A stretch of DNA of 64,000 nucleotides. It comes from Buxus sempervirens (Eukaryota; Streptophyta; Magnoliopsida; Buxales; Buxaceae). The position numbers and the translations under genes were made by a program. Positions 56,481-64,000 of the stretch are shown here, in pieces. The stretch is from positions 19,325,829 to 19,389,828 of the forward strand of contig OX387187.1 of assembly GCA_947561395.2 (NCBI GenBank). The letters are read 5' to 3'. How positions within the stretch are numbered: position 1 is the stretch's first letter; each line of letters starts with the position of its first letter. The notes beneath the pieces were generated by a model. It searched no databases and was not told the origin of the DNA. It was given only the letters and a program-made list of their open reading frames with translations.

Positions 56481-59400
56481 TTTAAAATTTTAGATTAGTC
56501 CCTCCTTTATTGTGGAGCATAAATTTTTTTGGGAGCATAAATTGACTATTTCCTCCTTTATTTTCCTGTCACTTATTTCTCATTTTATATATTTTGTGGG
56601 CTTATAATCCATTGAGAGCCTGTGAGACTTTGTAAAACTGTAAAGGCCCTTATGAGTTGTCTTTAGTGGTAGATATCTGTAAGGGCCATTCCAATAGCAA
56701 GTCCCTTTAAGGGTTCCTCCTGTGTATACACTGTTGTAGTGCGTAGGTCTACATGGCTTCGTTAACTTCTGGAGGTTGATGTGCTCATTTTAATGAGAGT
56801 GTGAATTATATAATATGTTATCCGTAAATGGAATACTCAAGAAGGCGCCCCTTGTCCTAATTGTAAAGTTTTGATGATGGTTCTTCCAAGAGCTGGGACT
56901 GATTTTCAATAAACATATCTTGCCTTCGCCATGTCGAGGAGTTTCCTAAAGGCAGTCCTCCCATGGATGAGTTGTGTTTTGCTTGGTAAGCATCTGCGAA
57001 TATCTAATGTGGAAGAATGCCCTTACGGAGAAAAGTAGTTGCTTGCATATTCAGGGTGAGGGTGGTGTTGCCTATGGGGCATACCCAAGGTCTGTGATCA
57101 GTTCAAGCTTTGAATAGTATCAAAGGAGTAAAGGAAGCAGGTATCCCTTCAACCAAGCAACAGGATATTTCAGTTGTTGCCATTCTGCCATCTCCAGCTG
57201 CCCTCATAGTGGCATAGGTAAGGTTTTGTATGATATGATTAGATAGCATGCTCTACAAGCCTGGCATACTTTGTGTTGGGCAGCCTGCTGGATTCTACTA
57301 TCCTACAAAAAAAAAAGAAGTTTTGTATGAGGGTGGATTGAAGGAGAATTAGAGTTTTGTTGGTGTTTTAAGGGGTGGAAGTTTGAGGGCCATCATAATG
57401 ATTTTGAGGATTTTTTTTTGTTGGGATGAAGCATAACTTAGTGATGGTTTGAAAATTTGTTTCTGGGAGTATAATTGTTGTGCTGTGCGCAGAAATACAA
57501 GGTTTTACATCTTTACATAGGGTCTATTATATTATATCACTAGTTTGTTTCAAATGGATGATTATTGTACATTGTTGCATATTGACTTCCATATTGTCAT
57601 GATTCAATTTTTTATTTTAGTTGCTTTCTATGGTTGAACCCTTCAGAATGTTTCTTTTTTAAATTTGTTTTTACTGCAACATGCATGTTTATGTGACTTG
57701 GATTTCTAATTTTTACCAACCTGCACATTGGTACTGTATTTTAGTGTTTCTATCAATCTTATCATCCACAGGGTTACTTATATTGATGATATTCCATGTG
57801 AACTTATGTGGTACTCTGCCAGTGAGGAATTCAGAGCTTTTTCAGTGATGGTGGTGTATTATCTGAATAGAAAAATCATTTGCGAAGTCACTAAATTAAT
57901 AATTTCATTACTTACAAAGACTGGTGAATCTGTGATTGTTATCAAGGGAATTCATGGGAGAATAAATAGATCTGTATGGGGACCCTTGAACAGGACTATC
58001 ATAAGTGCTGGTGAAGATGCAGTAATTCGTGTATGGGATTCTGAGGTAAGTAGATGCACTTTATATTTTCTTGCTGGTCGTGTTGTTTTACACAGATAGG
58101 TAAGCAGCTCAAATGGATATGAAATTTCGTATTACAAGGATCACTGTATGGGCTTTATCTGGAGCTTTGATGCATTGCAATGGTACTCTGCCTTGTGCAT
58201 ATTATTTTTTTTTCTCTTTGGCATTGCCCTTTTTAGATAATTAGCTTGGATTCAGTTTTTGGTTGTCTCTTTAATTTGCAGACAGGGAAGTTGCTTAATG
58301 AATCTGATAAAGAAAGTGGCCATCATAAAACAATTACTTCACTCTGTAAATCTGCAGATGGTTCACATTTCCTCTCTGGATCCCTTGATAAATCTGCCAA
58401 GGTACAACATCTTACTACTTTTCCTCTTCTATAATATAATATTTTTTCTGTAATTTTCAATAACTAGTTGAGCTTTCTTTGCTCATCTCATTGGCTACCC
58501 TTCAAAATTCTGTTAACTTTGGGACATCAGATCATTGAAACTTATTAAGACCTATGTGACCGAACGCCCAGTCAACACTGTTGCCCTGTCTCCACTTCTG
58601 GATCATGTACGTTCTCTTACAACTATAATATTTATGTTTAAATTCATTATTATCTTCACTACTTTCATTCTCTGTACAAACTTTGTCATGTTTTTGTTTA
58701 AGGCATGGACTTGCATTTCATCTAGTTGTATTATTCATACAAAACTTATATGGTTGATGTGCTCTGACTTTTGGTTCAAGCAGTTTTCTCCTAATACATA
58801 TATAAAAATAATAAAAGAAAAAAAATCAAGAATAATAATGTTGGAACTTGATGGTGAAGTCTTTATCTAGATCAAGTGGAAATAAGAATTTAGGAATATC
58901 TCTGCCATCGATGTAATTCAGGACTTATCTACTGTTGCTGTTTTGGACCAGTTTTGGGTTGTTAGTATGGTTATTTTTTTTTCTTGCTTTTTGGGTACCC
59001 AATCTTCATGGGTCCCATGTACTTCTGTTTTCTATGCTCTTTAAAACATTCTCTTTTTAACCATAAAAAAAAGTGGAAATAGGAAGAGGAAAGTATAACT
59101 ATGTGTATTTTTTTTCCTTTCTAGGCTTTTGGATTTTATTAATAGATTCCTTCTATCATTTTTGCTGAAATTTTTTTTTTATGATGAAGTACTTAAAACT
59201 GGCATTTTATAGCCATGTGTTTTGAGAACTAAAAGCTTTACCCCCTTTGAATCAATGACCATGTACAATTGCCCCTTTTGAATTGATCACAAAGTCTTTA
59301 TTTTGTTTTGTAAGTTTTCTCAGTTGTCGTACTTCTAGGATTTGATTTCCTACATAGGCTACTCGGAGTCAACTGCTAGGGCAATATTGAAGAAAAATTT

Positions 59401-61627
59401 GAAACCATGCCAGAGTAGGGTCAATGGAGCTGAATTGACAACTTTCTTAAAAGGAATGCTTTGATGTGGTTGGTTACAAACACACATGCATTGGTAAATG
59501 GAAATTATTTATTACAGGCTCGATATTGAGTCTGATGACTGGACTAATTCTGAAATCCGACTCTATAATCAGCTACATGTTCTGATTCAAAGAATCCATA
59601 TGGGATTATGAAATTGGATTCTGAAATCCCAATGAAATTCCCTCATGTTTGTTTCTGAAAGATGGCTAGATCTTGTGGGTTGACTTTTAAGCACCATCTT
59701 TGGCAAAGGTGTTGGCAACAATAGCCTGTCTAATACATGAATCTTGATGAACATGCTAGGTATTTTTTTTAATTGATGAGTAAGATTCTAATGAGGTTTC
59801 TTTGGAAAAAGGAAACATTAAAAATATTGTGGGAGTTTGACACAAATTGCGAGGAGTGAGGATATCTAAATGGTCTCCAGTTACAATAATTTTATCTCAT
59901 TTTGATTACATTCTTCCGTTGAGGATTTGAGGCCCTTGAAATCTTGCCAATATTGTTTTGTATAATTTTAATGAGATGATTATTGTCATGTACTTGGGAG
60001 TGCTGTTACAATTGTGGATTCTTTGGCTAGATTAACTACTGGCCTTCATTGTACGCAGTCAGTGTTTTTTTAATCTTTAGATCTTTTGTTTTCTTTGTTT
60101 TTGTTTTTTATATTAGTACAACAACATAACAACCAATTGTCCCCTCACATTATACAAAACACATCAGTTTTTGCTGGCATGGCACCTTGAAGCCTGCATT
60201 ACTTCGTTGTATAGATCTGAACTTACAGTAGATTATAAAGTTACTCGAATGCTGATCTTCTGGCAGCTAAATATTTGTCCATGCGACTTAGAAGAGTTAT
60301 TATTCGTCTGGAAGGCCATGCCTGTTTCCTTCCAGATATTGCTGTTGAAACTGGTCTCTAATAAGTCATCAGCTTGTGTATTTGTTTACTTTGTGTGTGG
60401 GGATGGAGAAGTGGGCCTAACAGCCAAGCAGTGGAAATGAGATAGTGAGAATATTGATGGCTAGCTTGTGGCGAGATTGAAATGAAGTTCTAATTAGCAC
60501 ATACCAAGGGATGGCTGGCCTAAAATTCTTGCTGTAGATGTTATGGATTATATGGTTGATTTATTTCTTCCTACCAAGATGCGAACGATGTCGGCATTCA
60601 TCAATTGGCATTCCATGCTGCATTGCCATTTTTGACAGTGTCTCTGACATCCTGATGAGCATAACAGTATATCTAGCCAATTGCTTCATTATACCCCCTA
60701 CATCATTTGTTTCATTATAAATTGTTTGGCTTCCATGCCTAGTCATTAAGTTGTTGCTTCCTATCTGATCAACCCATTTTCCCTTGGTGTTAGCTGTTTG
60801 TACCATGCTAATCACTTTATGGTCTAATTAATGTCATTCAAATGATAATATCACAATGATATTTGGAGAATTTGCATATTTCACATTGATCTCAATCTGG
60901 AATGCCAATGTTTTTAATGTTTTCATATGGTAGCTTTTCACTGTAGTTGCCAAAAAAGGAATAAATGACAGTATTTTGGGAGTTAAGTGATGCCATATGT
61001 TAATTATGGTCTTGTTTGATGTGTGATGTTTTATTTACTGAATTTTATTTACCTAGCCTTACCTTTTTGAGGTTTCAATGCTCTTTATGCTTTTGCCAGG
61101 TCGTTATTGGAGGCGGTCAAGAAGCTTCACATGTCACAATGACTGATCGTCGTGCTGGAAAGTTTGAAGCAAAATTCTTTCACAAGGTGAGAAAATTTTC
61201 TTGATGTTTCTGTATCTGCACCCTGGTTGGGCTACTGATCAGTTATTGGGTTTTCTTCATGTTTCTGTATCTTCGCCTGGCTTGGAATAGATTCTCCAAG
61301 AATAAATAGGCGGTGGGAAAGGGCACTTTGGGCCAATCAATGCATTTGTGTTCAATCTTGATGGGAGAAGGTATGTTCTACCCATATTTTTTTAATCTTA
61401 TTTTGGGTTAGGCTTCCTGAGCTCTTTGGCAAGGTATGCTCAACTCAGAATTTGATATCAACATCCTAAAGATGCTGGAGTTTGCCCATTTTTTGGTAGT
61501 TAATTTAAATTTTTTCCCCCTTGAAAGAATATTTGCATGGAAAATTTTAATTCTGCAACTTCCCTTTCAATAACTTGGTATTGAATGCAGTTCCCATTTT
61601 TGACTCCTTGTGTAGATATCTAAAATG

Positions 61628-64000
61628 TGAAATAAATTAGAGACAAAATGTGCACAACTGTTTTCTTTGATCTCCTGCTATGAGACATGGAAAATAACTT
61701 AGATTACTTCCTCATTATCACACGGGGTTTAAAAAGGTTTGGACTCGCCACCATTAAATTTAAGGTGTGAATGGGCCCCAAAGGAAACACAATAAGGTAA
61801 ATAGAGTTTAAAGTAACTCTAATGCATGGTCAAATCCAGAGATTGGGTAAGGGGATTAGGTTATGAGTTGGGGAAGGTGTTAGGCACCCCCACTCATCCG
61901 TACAAGACGGTTGCCATATGCTGTTCATACTCAAATAAGTGCTTGCTAATCAAAACAACGAAAAAGACTTGAAAAATGACAAACACATGTGTGATTCCAC
62001 CATATGAGTAGTCCAATAAAATTTGGACTCTCTCTATGGATTTATCACCTCTAGGACTTTATGATTAAGTAAAAATCAAGTTAAAGATTGAAGAAAATCA
62101 AGCCAAAAACCAATCTGGAAAAATCCAAAGGAGATGAAGCTATCCTAGTTGGAAAACTTTAATCAACCATAAGTCCTTCGATTTAAACTCAAATCAAACG
62201 AAACCAAAGCCAATAGAAAGCTGGTATGAAGTAGAATACTCATTATAAAATTCAAATCAATCCGATTAAAAACGAGGGAGAAACACTCAATCAAATCTAC
62301 TATTGTAAATCTGCAAAAGTGGCGAATAATCAACTTTGAAACTCTATTTGTGGAGATTGGCTCCATATAAATCCCTAAAAACTTGCATGAATGAAGTATG
62401 TGGTTCCATCTTTCAAATAAAATAGGCCTCACACAAAACTCCATTCATTTATGACTTGTATGACCTCTCAAACATGCCCAGAGGATCACAGATTAACTCA
62501 GAATTCTGCTATAGAGCAACTCTGAGTCAATCAAACACACAAGAAACAAATTAAAGTAAAAACTCCTAAAACCAATTGGATTTGAAAATAGACTTGAAAA
62601 GGAAAACACAGAGATTGAAATTACTTAAATCGGAGTTAAAATGAGCAAATGGTGCTCAAGGAAAGTGACAAAATCAGTGATCTGATTTGAACTAACCTGT
62701 CGACTTTGATCTGATGGTATCAAAAAATGGCTCCATATAAATTGCTGAGATTTTTCAGACAATAACTAGACATACTCACCTATCACATGTCTTTAAAATC
62801 ACTGAAAAATTCATCCGGATGATGAAGTTATGTGTGTTCTAAAACAGGGAACAGGTACTATCCAGATTTGAAATCCTTGATAAAAAATGAGCAAACCAGT
62901 GAATGTGTGCAATGGATTCGATTAAACTGGCTTGGAATCACTTAGCATTGAGTTGAAAAACATCTGAAAACACTTTCGGATGAAGATTTAGCCTAGACCT
63001 CTCATTAATCGGAGAGGAAGAACTGAGTTCATCCATATTGAAAACCGAAGCTCGAAATAGAGAGTTTAGACCATAAGGTCTTCTCTCTAAGATTAAAACC
63101 ACCAAATGCACTCATGAAGTCCTAAAGAATTTATTTTAAGGCCACTGATCTCAGATTTACCATATTGAGCATGGTGAATCTAAGATCTAGCCTATTCTTG
63201 ACAAAAAAGAGATGAAGAGTGTGTGATTGTTTAGGAAACCATATTTCTAGGAGCAAACAGGGATCAAATGCTATAGAGAGCATAGATCATAGTGTTCTCT
63301 CCATGTTTTTCATACCAAAATAGCAACCAGCACAATATCAACATGCATGTTATTAATCATAGGTTCTAAGCCTAAGGTTCCATTCCAGCTTCCTTTTCCC
63401 CAAGCTCTCTATTCACGTTTTACGACTGGAGAGTATTCTTAGGTACTTTAGAAGTGGTTTGGGGCTCCAAACACACACCAGGGCCTTACACTACAGAAAG
63501 GTAGAAGGAGAGAATGCTGAAATGTAAGAAAAATGAAGAAGAGACAAGCAAAGTAGCCTTACCTTAGTAACTTGAGAGTTGAGACGGCAATTCGGCAGAG
63601 TTTTCCTTCTTCCTTCAGAGCTTTCAAGCTTCAAATCAGCAGCCATTTGCAAGAGGAGGACCCCTCTATTTATAGGCACAGCCAAGGGTATAAAAGACCC
63701 AAGGGTAGGCCAATAAATGCTTCTAGATTACTCCAATTCAAATCAAAGGTATGAATTGAGGTAATTCTACAAGTTTCGGAGGGTAAAATGGGGAGATTAG
63801 GTCTCCCAGAGAGAGGTAATGTGCGTAAATAAGGCTCAGATCTCGAGTCTTTTCGCAAATGGCAAAATTGACAGAAACCGCATACACAATGCGGTTTAGA
63901 GCAAACCGCTCTTTGTTTGCGGTTGCAGCACAAATCTTCACAAACCGCACAAACAGGGTGGTCATAAATCAGTTACGTGCTAATGATTGCTGCCGACGTG
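61628..64000 (-). mobile_element. LTR retrotransposon end, minus orientation, truncated by window edge (fossil)
   Basis: The eIF3i intron 7 sequence shared with copy 1 stops at TAAAATG (61,627) and foreign sequence starts TGAAATAAATT. The block includes CACACGGGGTTTAAAA, GACTCGCCACC and GGGGAAGGTGTTAGGCACCC (61,873-61,892), a combination I recall from Tat/Ogre-type Ty3/gypsy LTR regions. A TATA-like box on the minus strand (complement of CTATTTATAG, about 63,664-63,673) suggests an LTR promoter read leftwards. The other end is beyond the window, and no gag-pol is seen. Confidence 0.6.

Larger units (their letters stand above)
53090..61370 (+). pseudogene. eIF3i copy 2, pseudogene
   Basis: Tandem duplicate of TIF3I1. 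Seven exon equivalents align: 53,090-53,273; 54,630-54,845; 57,918-58,045; 58,282-58,401; 58,517-58,606; 61,100-61,186; 61,291-61,370. Damage seen: the start ATG is TTG (53,090); CAG to TAG in exon 2 (54,665-54,667); the acceptor AG before exon 3 is AA (about 57,916-57,917); the acceptor before exon 5 is AA (58,515-58,516); GAA to TAA in exon 7 (61,303-61,305). Exon 8 is absent from the window because an LTR element starts at 61,628 in intron 7. Exons 4 and 6 are identical to copy 1. A next in-frame ATG at 53,105 could start translation but would meet the exon 2 stop. It is unlikely to make eIF3i. Confidence 0.95.

Overview
This is nuclear DNA of a flowering plant, probably a eudicot. The evidence is spliced host genes with GT-AG introns, plant-specific families (a circadian XAP5 protein, an E-type PPR protein, a UGT92-like glycosyltransferase), and dense nested plant transposons. 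I cannot name the species. I recognised no tRNA or rRNA gene and no CRISPR array.

Layout. 1-11.0 kb is a transposon nest: a plus-strand LINE, then a degraded Ty3/gypsy element whose gag region is split by a minus-strand LINE with an 18-bp target-site duplication. 11.2-15.8 kb holds 11 exons of a minus-strand XAP5/FAM50 gene (XCT, a spliceosome-associated clock protein). Its short last exon is not found, and one intron carries a LINE that itself carries a hAT MITE. 16-19.6 kb is AT-rich repeat with a PIF/Harbinger-like element whose core is almost G-free. 19.65-20.05 kb is the tail of a PPR pseudogene. 20.1-27.2 kb is LTR-retrotransposon debris, including a Ty1/copia LTR plus gag. 28.1-29.0 kb is a LINE 3' end.

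29.0-61.4 kb is dominated by a duplicated eIF3i gene (translation initiation factor 3 subunit I, TIF3I1). Copy 1 (37,653-49,525) has eight exons and encodes an intact 326-residue WD40 protein. A long LTR (29,200-37,572) sits about 80 bp upstream of its start codon, and a 4.7-kb CACTA transposon carrying an AOR-like reductase exon is nested in that LTR. Copy 2 (53,090-61,370) is a pseudogene: it has lost its start codon and two splice acceptors, gained two nonsense codons, and lost its 3' end to another LTR element starting at 61,628. A third fragment (promoter plus about 95 bp of exon 1) lies at 51,985-52,362, at the duplication junction. Identity between copies 1 and 2 is patchy, which suggests gene conversion.

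Only XCT and eIF3i copy 1 look like working host genes. Both have housekeeping roles (splicing/clock control and translation initiation), and nothing here suggests they act in one pathway. The most distinctive biology is retroelement remodelling of the eIF3i 5' end and the fate of its duplicate. All coordinates come from reading by eye, so splice sites were inferred from protein-family knowledge and reading-frame continuity.
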